Source of the DNA: Amyelois transitella | Lineage: Eukaryota; Arthropoda; Insecta; Lepidoptera; Pyralidae | Assembly (NCBI RefSeq): GCF_032362555.1 | Contig: NC_083507.1 | Location: 2,669,001-2,733,000 of the forward strand | Direction: 5' to 3' | DNA length: 64,000 bases | In this document: positions 43,215 through 55,500 of the stretch, in pieces | How the letters are laid out: the number at the start of each line of letters is the position of its first letter | Position numbering within the stretch: position 1 is the stretch's first letter | Position numbers and translations under genes: made by a program | The notes under the pieces: model-generated | Told to the model about the DNA's origin: nothing | Databases searched by the model: none | The model's input: only the letters and a program-made list of their open reading frames with translations

Positions 43215-43600
43215 CACTTAAGTGACAGGTTGCTAGCCCAATGCCTTATAGAAAAAGTTTATAATCTCTTTCTTTGATTGACTTTTACAGTCTTCTATTT
43301 ATTTTATTTATTTTATTTATTTATTAAGGTACACATACAGACAGATTACAGAATTGCATTATTATCCTTAGGAAATGTATATATAATGAACAAGTAAAAT
43401 GTCCAACTTTAGTGTACACAGCATGATCATGTAAAATGAGTCATTAACAGAACATGAATTCAAACAACAAGACATTAAAACAAAAACAACGAAGTAGCTC
43501 AGAAAGTTATCAGTTATTCGTGAGAATAATAACAGCTCCTTCACTACCAGCTCAGTAGGTATGGAAGCTTCAATAAATGTAGGAATTTTGGGGCGAATTG
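43215..43600 (-). mobile_element. SINE-like fragment joined to a LINE 3' UTR with ATTT tail
   Basis: 43215-43295 has GACAGGTTGCTAGCCC. Then the tail TTTATTTTATTTATTTATTA (minus-strand AAATA repeats) leads into LINE 3' UTR-like sequence to about 43600. The arrangement repeats the insertion seen at 58309-59418. Confidence 0.5.
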
Positions 43601-43964
43601 GTTATTTTCTAATTTTTATACATACTTACTGAAGTAGGTACATACATTGCCAGGCACGTGCAAATGTGAAATATCTGAAAAGTACCTACACTACTTCTTT
43701 CGCTTCATCCGCATTCATGTCTCAACTTGCAAGTTCTTTTATGGCATCCATTTTCTTCCTTAATTTATTATTATTCATAGGTTGGTGAATAAATGTAATA
43801 ATATAGTTATTAAGTAGGTAGACTATAGGACAAATCATACAGACTGTGTCAGCCTCGAGACTTGTGTTACGAGACACTAACTCAATGATACTATATTTCA
43901 TAATAAAACCTTCTAAAGATAAATATACAAAACCCAGTTTAAATAGAAAAAGTTCGTTTCTCAT

Positions 43965-44040
43965 CATGCCCTGGCAGGGATTCGAACCCGGGACCTACTG
44001 TATCACAGAGAATCTTACTACCGCTACGTCTCAAAGTCCG
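43965..44040 (-). repeat. tRNA-like sequence, probably a tRNA-derived SINE head
   Basis: On the minus strand GTAGCGGTAGTAAG resembles a pol III A box. GTCCCGGGTTCGAATCCCTG contains a perfect B box in a T-arm-like setting. The would-be acceptor stem ends do not pair, so it is not called as a functional tRNA gene. Confidence 0.45.
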
Positions 44041-44639
44041 TCAAATTATTTGATGCTATTAGCTCGTATGAGTTGTTACCGAGTATTACCTACTTGTATG
44101 AGAAGCAGGTGCGGCAACTAATCAATTCCGTTATTTTGCGCTTTGTTACCCCTGAACAGTTTTACAGCTGAAAGTGTATTTTGGGAGACAAACGCTAGTA
44201 TAAATATTTGAATTAATTAAGTCTAGTTAGATTTAAAATTATGATTCTAAGTAGGTAACTTTATGTATAAGTTAGTATGTCTACTAATACATACCCTAAT
44301 AAATGTTTGCAACATCCAAAAGGGTAAATATGAAGATCTGGTATAAAAATTTAAGACCTTGTTGTACCTACTCATTTTAGGCAAATAAAAATTTGAATTT
44401 GAAAAAAATAAATATAGTATTAGTTTAAATATCTGATACTACTCTTAAAAGGTGAAACTTATTAAGCAGACAAAGTATTTTTTTAATCAGCGGGCCACTA
44501 ACTTATGTTTATACTCGATTCGATGGATATCTGTTGATTTGATTTGTATAAAGAATGCATTAAAAATGGAAAAAAGCTTGTCCCTGATAAAAGAATACCC
44601 TGGTTCAAATCGATAAAACATTAATGATGATTGACATTA

Positions 44640-44950
44640 AGAGGGAGATGTGACAGGTTGTTATCCCATCGCTTAAAAGAAAAATTCCAAGTTTATAAGC
44701 CTTTGTTGATTGACCTTGGTCTAGAAACGGAGAGAAGATATAACATATGTCATGACATGTTCTTAATTGACTTTGCGAAAGACTAATACAATTAGGATTC
44801 TTCTTGTTGGCGATGTGCTACCAACCTGTCACTATTTGAATCCAATTCCATCATCAAACAGTACGGCTAAACATATGGCCTTTCAGTATTTCGAGACTGT
44901 TGGCTCTGTCTAACCTGCAACGGATAAAGACGCGATTATATGTACCTATA
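44640..44950. repeat. Two SINE-like fragments
   Basis: 44640-44720 is a short minus fragment (GACAGGTTGTTATCCC). 44785-44950 is a plus fragment (CAACCTGTCACTATTTGAAT, TTTCGAGACTGTTGGCTCTG, GACGCGATTATATGTA). Confidence 0.55.
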
Positions 44951-45346
44951 ACTAGAGGCCGCCCGCGTCTTCGTCCGCATGGAAACCTTATCAATCCCGC
45001 GGGAACTCCATGATAAAAAGTAGCAAAAAAAATTCAAAAATTCAAAATTTTTTATTCATTATTATAGGATATTATTATATCGCTTAATAATTGTCGTATG
45101 GTTTAACAACTTGGTTGACGTCAAATAAATTACTTAAAAACTAAGTTTACTGCCGCTTCCAAGGCGTCAGTGCAGAAGAAGCGGTAACAAACTGCACTGC
45201 AGCATTTTATCCTTTATGTTATTCTGGGTCTTCAGCTACCTACATACCAAATTTTATCGTAATCGGTTCAGTAGTTTTTGCGTGAAAGAGTAACAAACCT
45301 CCATACTGACATACCCACAAACTTTCGCATTTATAATATTAGTAGG
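44951..45346 (-). mobile_element. Helitron-like element split by a LINE 3' fragment
   Basis: Outer element: ACTAGAGGCCGCCCGCGTCT at one side and CGCATTTATAATATTAGTAG at the other, a reverse Helitron-like copy. Between about 45025 and 45210 lies foreign sequence, which is the reverse-oriented 3' end of a LINE. Confidence 0.6.
45025..45210 (-). mobile_element. LINE 3' UTR fragment related to the 53.8-kb LINE
   Basis: Reverse complemented, it carries TGCTGCAGTGCAGTTTGTTA, CCGCTTCTTCTGCACTGACG and TTGGAAGCGGCAGTAAAC. These line up with TGCTGCAGTGTAGTTTGTTC, CCGCTTCTTCTACACATGCG and TTGGAAGCGGTAGTAGTT at 56231-56295. The A-rich tail faces lower coordinates. Only the 3' end is present. Confidence 0.65.
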
Positions 45347-45574
45347 ATGTATGACTGTATAATTCGTGTGTATATATACGCGCACGTTTGACAGCAGCGC
45401 AATTACCCCGGTAATGTGGTCACGCAGACCGCAATGACCGTTGAATCAGCGGTCAGTGCAGATGACAATCCAGCTTATATCCTTGGCAAATGATTTCCAA
45501 CATACATAGGGTTACATTTACAACATAAAATTCAGAACAATATGTTGGATGATAATTTATGTAAAGGAATTACA

Positions 45575-46100
45575 ATTCTATCAATAAGCCTTAGTATAGT
45601 TAAACGTGGCTTTGCAGTCTTTTCGAGACAGCTAACTCTATCTACCCCAAATAAGGGATAAAGAATGATTAAATGTATGTAGGTTGGCGGAAGGTTGGAG
45701 GTTGGCGCAAGGGAAAGATGACTCTGCCTATCCCTCCGTCATCACTCTCCTGACGTTCTTCATGTTCACATGGCAAAAGTTCGCAAAAACTAAAGTCAAC
45801 TAAGTAAAGATAATGATATATCCGTACCTGCAAGTTTAATTAATTATAATAAGAAAATGTTTGAGAAACATCTTGGGTTCCCTCACACCTGGATCTCCAT
45901 AAAGTTCCCAATTTATTGACGCCTGAAATTATCCGCTGAAATTAAACCTTGTAATTCTGGGACTATGGTTACAGAAAGAAAGACATACCTACCTACTTAC
46001 ATTCATTCATTCATACATATAATCACGTCTATATCCCTTGCGGGGAAGACAGAGCCAATTGTCTAGAAAGACTGATAGGCCACGTTCAGCTGATAGGCCC
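45575..46100. repeat. SINE-like fragments flanking a family 3 fragment
   Basis: 45575-45680 plus SINE-like tail region (AAACGTGGCTTTGCAGTCTT, ATCTACCCC). 45685-45775 has GGCGCAAGGGAAAGATGACT, like family 3. 46002-46100 is a minus SINE-like tail (CATACATATAATCACGTCTA, CCCTTGCGGGGAAGACAGAG). Confidence 0.5.
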
Positions 46101-46560
46101 AAAGAAACCTATTGACAAACATTGCATTACTGTGTTAATCTGCTTGCAATGTATTTAATCTAATCTGAGTAAAGTCAAAGTTGGTACCTAATGTAGACTT
46201 ATCTGTCTATGAATTACGGCTGCAGAATAAACCACGTATTTTTCATGAAGCAGGATATATCTTCTCATATCACTTATCTGAAGACTGAGCCGTAATTCAG
46301 AGGCGTTTTAATTTGCGGGCCACTCAGCAAACTCAACATTCAGCCAGATAAAATGAATTTCCACTTTTGTCCCTGTGATCTTCACGGTTTAAATAAGGTG
46401 CGAATTACAAGGATTTTTCCGCTGTGGATGATTGTTAGTTACTTTTTCTTATGAAAGAGTGCACCGACTGATTACAATTGACAACGTTCAACCCACTGGA
46501 TCTAGAATTTGAATGTTTGACATGACTATGTTCTTTAGGGGTGCAATTTGGGAAAAGGGC

Positions 46561-46742
46561 TTCCCAAATTCAGGCTGGGTCCTGAATTTGGGAATTGCCC
46601 TATTGCCAAATTATCGCAGAGGCAAGCTCAGTTCAAACCACGTAGGTATACTCGTAGAATTTGAAATTTGGCATCTTTGTTTTCTGAAGGCACACTGAGT
46701 TCTGAATTTGGGATATTTTTTCCAAATTATCGCAGAGACAAA
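46561..46742. repeat. Local hairpin plus direct duplication
   Basis: TTCCCAAATTCAGG (46561-46574) is the exact reverse complement of CCTGAATTTGGGAA (46581-46594). CTGAATTTGGGA and CCAAATTATCGCAGAG recur about 120 bases on (46702-46742). This is a locally rearranged unique sequence. Confidence 0.7.
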
Positions 46743-46859
46743 AAGGAATTTACTTTTTACGCCGTTGGGAGCTTATCACGGCTTTTCCTCGGAAAGGTTG
46801 GTAGAGACTACAATTTCCTGTTTGCCATGAGCCCTGATTTTTTTTTAGATTAATACATC

Positions 46860-49534
46860 ATGGCAGTCGTCACTCTTCTAGCAAGTTCGTTATTTTAGCC
46901 CAAAATTGACGCAAGGAGTAGACTGAGACTTAGTTTTTACACTTGACAAATTCTGTTGAAGAAATAAACTTTTTATTATTTTATGATGCCTGCAGACATT
47001 ATTGCCTCATCATTTTTCTAAATGAAAATTTATTTTACATCAACTTTTATGAAGATTTGATACTGATGTTTGCGACTCATGCACGTTACTTCTATATCAC
47101 GTCAACTACCCGCTCAATCAATACGCTTCCATTACGTCAAATCCATCTACAACGCCCAAGAGTATTATGACCCAATTTTTTAGGCTCTATTTCTGAAATT
47201 GTGCCCATTTCGTTTTTACACAGCCATTATCAGAACCCTGGGGACATGCTCTTTTGTGATTGCCAAATCAAATTAACGAATGCGATATTGGATAAAAGGC
47301 TCGGCGCGCTTTGATTTTTTCATGAGCTTTGCTACTAGAAGGAGTGTTCTTTAAAAACAAACACAGCAAACATGTATTTGAAATATGATTTAGTGAAATT
47401 ACTGACTGAATAGGTACGAAATAAAAGTGTTTAAAAACCAGTAACGTCTTCAAATTCAATAATTCAGTCGACCTATATTTATTATGTCATATTGAGAAAC
47501 TGACTGACAGACATATTTTTTTACTACTTCTATTAACACGCGAACCTACAAGATTTTCAGTTTTTCAAGGGTGAAGGTGTGGACACAATGAAAAGTATAT
47601 TAAAATATAAAAGAAAGATTTAAATTTTCAAGTTTCTGAGAAGGGCCATGAAAATAAAATCTGAGCAGCGACTGTTACCAATTACTTCGCATTAAAATAT
47701 CGTGTTACGAACGAATAATGGCGGTAAAATTGCCCAAGACACAAGAGTCTTTGTAATTGGCGAAATTGTGGCCTAATGGAGGACGGTCTGTGTAATATTA
47801 GCTCATATTTAAGAAAACAATTTCCTAAAGCTGATACATTATATAATGGAAAGCTTCTGTAATGTGTAATTATTATAAATAGACTTGTTGACTTGTCGTG
47901 CCTTGTAGTTCTGGGCATTTTTGAATAGGATCACTCAGTCTCTCTTTTCTTTTATAAATACCTAAATATAAACGGGACCAAATCACACAGATTGAGCTAG
48001 TACCAAAGTAAATTCATCTTTTACGACATCCATCCAGTGCAATTACTATTTTCCAATACGAGTTAGGTCTTGCACGAAAGGTCATGGAGTCCTTTCGTGT
48101 AATTATAGTTGTATTTCTACCATTTACAAATCATCAAGATTTTAACTGAATCTCTGTCTACCATATAAGGTTAGTCATTATTATTAAATAACAAAAAGGG
48201 GTCACAAAATAAGCAAAAATACATCAAAAAATATTTACTATATTTAAAAACCTTATGCTATAAATATTGTCAATTTATTGAAGAAAATTAATTCAGATTC
48301 CTAATCAAACGGAGTTCTGTTATCAAAAGCCAATATAAATGGTGCTTAAAAATAAATGATTTTGGTTGGTTAAAAACATGTGATAGCAAACATGAAACTG
48401 GGGTCTTACTCTGAAACACCCTTCGAAGTAACGTAACGACATTTCGATTGAAAATTTGTATCGGGAACTCGAAATTGCCAAAGTTAAAATGGTTTTAGGC
48501 TACTGCCTGGAATTATAAGTGCATTGACGTTGTAGTGATTTATTTGGTTTCTGATAAACATGATTTTGTAGGTACTATGTTTATAAGAAGTTGTGGCCGT
48601 ACATATTGTATTATATATATTATTACACGCGAATTTCAACGCCACCTAGGTACATAAAAGAATACTAAGCAGATTTTCACAAATGCCACGGGAATTATAT
48701 TTTTTTTTACTAGGATGAGAAGTACCCCATGACCTTCTCCAGTCTTTTAATTAAATACACGCAAAATTTCAACATGGTTGGTACATTTGATTACTCTGAA
48801 GACACAACAAACAAACTTACTATCGCATTTGTTGGAAAAATTCATCATCTTATTCATCACAGTTTCAATGGATAATAATTTTCGATTCATTTGAGTATTT
48901 ATTCTAGAAATAAGTACTTTACAATTATGAGTACAAACTAGTTACATGACTAAATATAGTTCTAAATAAACTTAATGAAGTATAATACTTCTACACTTAT
49001 GAGCCCCGTTGATGTGACATGTTTAGATGTTGATTTTTGTAAGAATTTTTCTCAGCCTCAAAGAAATGTGTTGGAAAATACATGAATAACTTGAAAGAAA
49101 ATATACTAGTCGCTTATTTTTTATAGTTAGAATGTTAAGTGTATTATTAGTTTTTAAGAATCAATAACTATAAGCTGAAGGAAAAGTTATTCTGCTCCAT
49201 AATAACACAATATTACATTCGGTAATGAATGTTTAGACGAAATTGTAGAAAAAGAAAATATTTTCTTGTTATAAATACATTTCAACCTACTGAGCTGATA
49301 ACACAATAAAAAACCCCTTGGTTCCTGCTTTACAGTTAAAAGGAATTAAAATAACAAATATCATTCAGAATTGTATCCATTTTCACATATAAACATACCA
49401 CGATATCAATAGGGAGCTTAGAAACAATTCACATGGTGGGAAGGGGGTTTTGACTGACCAATCAGAAAGGAATAGTTTCCCAAGAATGTGAAAGTTAAAA
49501 GAAAGATCTAGAACATTCTAGAATACATGATAAG
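46860..49534. other. Gene-free AT-rich stretch
   Basis: No exon chain, transposon coding region or clear full repeat recognised. The last few hundred bases probably include the 3' UTR of the CPAP3-type gene, whose stop is at 49535-49537. A small hairpin CACGAAAGG/CCTTTCGTG is near 48074. Confidence 0.4.
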
Positions 49535-52500
49535 TTAGTTTCTAGGCCGTGGACGCCCAGGCTGAGCTTCTTGGTAGTCCTGTGCTTGCGCCGGTCGCTT
49601 TGACTGGTTTGGTGCCTGAAATTACAAGAAAGTAATCTTTATTTCCAATAAATTATTATTTATTTAATACTCAGTTTCGACCGAGGTTTACTCTCCTGAG
49701 ATTTTCTTAAAATACTTTAATAAGGTGTTAGAGTTTTGTATAAACGTTTCAACATCGGTATCGGCACACAAAAAGTATTATTACCGCTCGCTTATTTTCC
49801 CAGGTTCAAATCATACCGCGGCCATGTACCAAACCAAATGAAAAAAAATCAGATAAATCTAAATAAGTGTGCTTGTTTTAACCGAGGCTCGTACGGCAAC
49901 GTAAAAGATCGTAAGGAAACCGACACATTCAGGCAACTGGCAACCATGATCCATAATCCATGCTGGGCTAGACCCCATGCAAGATTGCAGAGGTCAGGCG
50001 TTATTACACTATATATATGACATACATACATATGGTCACGTCTATATCCCTTGCGGGGTAGACAGAGCCAACAGTCTTGAAAAGACTGAATGGCCACGTT
50101 CAGCTATTTGGCTTAATGATATAATTGAGGTTCAAATAGTGACAGGTTGCTAGCCCATCGCCTAAAAAAGAATCCCAAGTTTGTAAGCCTATCCCTTTAT
50201 ATAAGATACTTCATGTTAAAGCCCAACCTGCCCTTAAAAGGTATATATAAGGCGGTGAATAAGGGCTTCTGTCCAGAAAACGCATCCGGGACTAACGCCA
50301 GGGGGTGATGCTAAGTTGTTTGTGCCAAATTACATAAAACCTCAAAACATCAACACGCCAGAGGTTTTAGGAAAAAACGTGATAGCAATAAGTAAGAGCG
50401 AGAAAGAAATATTGAAATTCCTGTCACGGACATGCCACATTTTAGAGCTAATCCTAGTGCAAGTGTCTTTGTACCAAGTTACTAATCTTATAAAGAGAAT
50501 ATAGGACAATAAAACCCACAAGAAATTTGTGATATTCATGAAATGTGTAAAATTATGGAGAGTGGTATTAATAATATCCTATGAAAATATACAAAGATAA
50601 ATGCTTAATTTACCTTTGTACATTTACATAGGTCATTTGCAACATACCTAGCGGTCTCTGGAAGCCAAGATAAAACATAGCTTTTGTGTTTATCAATTCG
50701 TGATTAATTATAAAAGTAAATAAGATTGTGAATCAGTATTTTTGTTATATGTATTTTTTGTAAACGTACGTCTTTTTGCTTCCCGATACATGATGACCCC
50801 TGGTCGAAGACCTTGTGGGTAACGAACCTTAAAACAGAGTATTGTAAAGTATAAAAAAATCTATTGACTTAAAACGAAATTCTCCTCGGAACTGTAATGA
50901 AACATTTATAGTTAGGGCCAAAACATGTACTTTGAGTCCCACTTGATCAATCCACAAAGCTAACTATCATAAGATCTATACAATAAAACGCTTTTTAGGA
51001 AATAGTCAGTTTATCATTATGAATTGCTTCATATTGGTTTTCATTTTCCAAGCTTCGCTCAGGTAGAATGTTTTAGTAAAAAGCAGGCTATGATTTATTA
51101 TCAAAAGTGTAATCTGTCTCTGTTCTACAAAATCTTAGTTTATGGATTTATTCGTGAACAAAAACCAATATTTACTCTTTATACTAACTACTTAAACATA
51201 AATCTTACCGGTCTATTCTCCTCTTCTTCCGGTGGGGGTGGCGTGGTGGTAGGGATGTCACAGTCCTCAGTGGGAGGCACCACACACCTCAGGGACCTCC
51301 TGTCGAACACCAACATGGCGGGGCACCTCTGCAGGCGAGGGTACCCGCCCTGACATTGCCAGTAACGGTTGCAGGACTTGCCGAGTGGAACATTGCCGTT
51401 GGGGTCTTCATTGCACAGCGCTGCAAAAGTAATAATATAGACTTCAATATGCGACTAGTGGGATAGACAGAATTTGAGTAGGTTTTAGGTTAGGATGGGT
51501 TACCATCATAATTTGTATGTACGTTTAAAATGTTATTCCACTTATACGACACTCTTAGATTATTACATAGAAATTTATATTTCTTAACAAGATTTTATCT
51601 TTATAATTTAATCTTTTTCCTTTCCTATACTAATGAACGAGCGATTTTTATGTATATTATACTCGAAAAAAATCGATCCAGCTGGGTCACGCTTCCGGGA
51701 AAATTAGTTTAAATGATATTTTCACCCAATATCTTCTCATGGTATTTTAGTTGACAAGTACGTTGTTCATTGGGTAAGATCATTTTTAAATAAAATTTAT
51801 TGGTAATTTCAAGCCAAACTGTTTTTAACAAAAAAAAAGAAAACAAGCGTGTCACCAGAATTTAGGTACTTTGAGTATTTAATTTGAGTGAAATTCTTAA
51901 AATAGATTTTTACTTCATTGCAAAATGGGTAATAAAGTGATGAAATGTAATATGAGCGGTATGTAGAATGGCAATAACCCTTTAATACTTACTCAGACAA
52001 ATAAAAGCCTACGGTAACGTGATGCGGAATTTTTACGTCATTTCCCAATTTGAGACAGCTTTGTTATTAGGGGGAATTACCGGGATAAAGCTGTCTTTGT
52101 AAACGTATTTTCAGTTTTTACGCAAGAATAAAAATGGACTACCTTATTTTATATAACAAAAAAAGATTCAAGAATAAAGGTTCTTATATGTATGTGATGA
52201 GCAATCAGTCACTATTTGAATCTCAATTTCTTCCTTTGTTTTTCCGATGCTTGGTCTCTATTTACTTTATAGATATGTTATTATTACTAGCGCAAAATTT
52301 TTATATTAAGTCACTGTCAAAATCTGAAGATGACTTCATTGGGAAAAAGCCAAATTACTTAACATTAAAATACAAACTAGCTCTCATAATACAATCGCAT
52401 ACAATTGGTCATTGAAGCTTCTCAAAGTCTGTTCGGAATCTATAATGACTAGGGAGTCTTCGACGAATTCCACAACTTCGCGCCGGAGTATCTTGATAAA

Positions 52501-55500
52501 CTATTCAATATAGTTTAATGTTGTGACTAGTTTCTAAGTGAATCTGATGAGTAATCTAAAGCCTTTCATGCTGTGGTTGGCCTAAAGATTTTGTTAGCAC
52601 AAATGGAAACAACTGAGTAAGCAGGTCTGAAAGATAAAGTAAAGAAACTAGGCGTGGGCGTTGCTGAAATTGGATGTAACTTTGAGCACGCTACTCACAA
52701 GAGGAGGAATCTTAATATTAAATTGATTTATTTTCAAGCCAAAGTAGGCATTATTTGATTTTGCGTGCACCACCTTAGGCCTTATATTGTCTGGTGGTAA
52801 CAGACAGATTGAGATTAAACGCACACAAAAAAAAAAAGCTTACGGGAATGAAAAAGTAAACGAGATTATTGATATTAAGCGGACAGAGAATGTGGGCATA
52901 TTAGACAAAGGTATATAAACCTTATCATTACCGAACGATTACCGAACTGCTAGTCGTGAAAATATCTTTCATGGAGCGATGAAAGGAAATAAGAGAGGAT
53001 TCCAACACAATTGGGAAAAAGAATGAAATAATTCGCATAACTTCTCGGGCGCGTACTAAATCTTGCAAAGGGATAAAAATAATTATCTACTTATAAAAGT
53101 ATGCTAATCTTTCAAAAATTAAGTCTTCTTCTTTTCTACCTGACGTAAGTTCCTATTACATTCAATGTCACCTCTCTGATGTGGAGAGGAGCAAAGGTTG
53201 CGCCTTTGACCATGATGAGGATTGGGTAAGTCAAGATTTACACAAAGCGACTCCAGTCTAACCCCCGCAAAGTCTAAACCACTAAACGTAAACGTCCGCT
53301 ACGTATCGCTATAAGAGTTCTCTGGCAACCTTTAGAAGTAAGCAACAAGTAAATAAAATTATAACAAATTCTAATTATTACCCTTAATGAACATTGAATA
53401 CTACTACTCTTTCTTTAACATACCTGTTCAAACATAACTAATATTCAAATATTTAAAACAACGAATTAAGCCATTATAAGAACATCGCAAAGCAATTAAC
53501 TGCATTACATAAGAGAATTATTTGGGTCGATACTTTTATGGACGATTTTTACATTCGTGTAAGAATCGTGTACGTAAGAATACATGTTTATCAAGTTGCC
53601 AAATACAGTAACATGTTATTGCAAAAATGTAGTGACCCGTAGTTAAGCATCGATGTTACACTGTATGGTAGTTAAGGTACATACATACATACAATCACGT
53701 CGATATCCCTCGCGATTAAGGTTTTAATTCGTTTTCAATTTTAATTATGATGTTATAAATCACTTCTTTATAAATGAAAGTAATTTAATTATAAGTCTCG
53801 TTCTGCGGTCAATTAGTTACCTTTTCCACTAAACATAGTACATGTGATGGATTAATTATGTGCAGACCTATCACAGCCCATAAAATCAATAAATTTACAA
53901 GTTCTTTAGAGAATAAAATTTGCGCAGTAACTTACACGGGCAGCGATCCTAATGGTCATTATAATAAGTTATTTACTACCATTTCAGACGCGTACTCTAA
54001 AACATTTATACAAAAGAAACGGAAATGCAATAATAACTTTAAATTCAATGAATGGGCTACTGTTGGCATCTACAAAAGTAGAAAGACTTTGTACGATTTA
54101 TATGCCCAAAAACAGTATCGATTTGAAAGGGGCTTCGTAGACCATGTTAGGAATTATTCAAAAATTTTCAAAAAAGTATGTCTACATGCAAAATCTTTGT
54201 TCATTAAAAACAAAATAAGTAATGCTCCTAACAAAACAAAGAAAACCTGGAGTGTTATAAACAAGGAAACTGGTAGAAGTAATTTTAAAGAAAATATTAA
54301 TGAAATTAAATTTAATGATAGGAAAATTACCTCTACAACAGAAATAGTAAATTTATTTGAACATTTTTTTACAAATATACCGTTGGAATTAACTTCTAAT
54401 ATTGACTCATGCCCTAATGAAGCTGAAATACTACTTAAAAATAATGTCAGCATTTGCAGTTCCAAATTTAAATTCTTAAATATTGACCCTACTGACATTA
54501 TTAATACCTTTAAAGAACTTAATCTGAAAAAGTCTGAGGATTATTGGGGTATGTCGGCTGTTGTGATATGTCATATTATAAATATTATAGCTGGGGACTT
54601 AGCATATATATTCAATAATTGTGTTGACCAAGGGATATTTCCAAATTTAATGAAGTATAGTAAACTAATTCCATTATTCAAGAAAGGTGAAAAATCAGAT
54701 CCTGGTAATTATAGACCAATCTCAATTTTACCAATTTTGAGCAAGGTGTTCGAGAGAATCATGCTTAATCAAATGCAGCGTTACTTTAAGTCTAATAAAT
54801 TATTTCATAGTCAGCAATACGGCTTTACTGAGGGGAAATGTACAACAGATGCAGGTGTGGCTCTTGTCACTCATATTCTCAATGCATGGGAAGACTCACA
54901 GGATGCCATCGGAGTGTTTTGCGATCTGACCAAAGCATTTGATTGCGTAGATCATAGAACTCTTCTGCTCAAGCTCGCTCATTACGGGTTCGATACTGCT
55001 GCCGTTGAACTAATTAAATCATATCTTAGTGATAGATTACAGACGGTAGATTTAAATAATACAAAATCGAAAGGAGCGACGGTAAAAATTGGGGTACCGC
55101 AAGGTTCCATTTTGGGACCTTTTCTCTTTCTGATATATATCAACGACCTGCCTTGCATGATTGAGAAACAGACTGGCATCGTGTTGTTTGCAGATGATAC
55201 GTCACTAATTTTTAAAATGAACCGCCGTAGCGAAATCTGTGATGATGTGAATAGCACTTTAGCCGCCATCTCTAACTGGTTTACAATCAACAACTTACTG
55301 TTAAATGCAAATAAGACCCAATGCATTAAGTTTACACTTCCTAATGTGCGGCAGGCAAATGTGGATATTAGTATAAGTAGTAAAAGATTAGATTTTGTTG
55401 ATAGTACTACTTTCTTAGGAATAACATTAGATTCAAATTTGAAATGGCATGCTCACATTTTAAAACTTTCTAAAAGGCTTAGTTCTGCAGCATACGCTAT

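Noticed and set aside
43860-44120. Protein-coding frame over the tRNA-like region
   Set aside because: The sequence is better explained by a tRNA-derived repeat.
53952-55326. Shorter frames on both strands within the LINE
   Set aside because: Shadows of the 723-codon reverse transcriptase frame.
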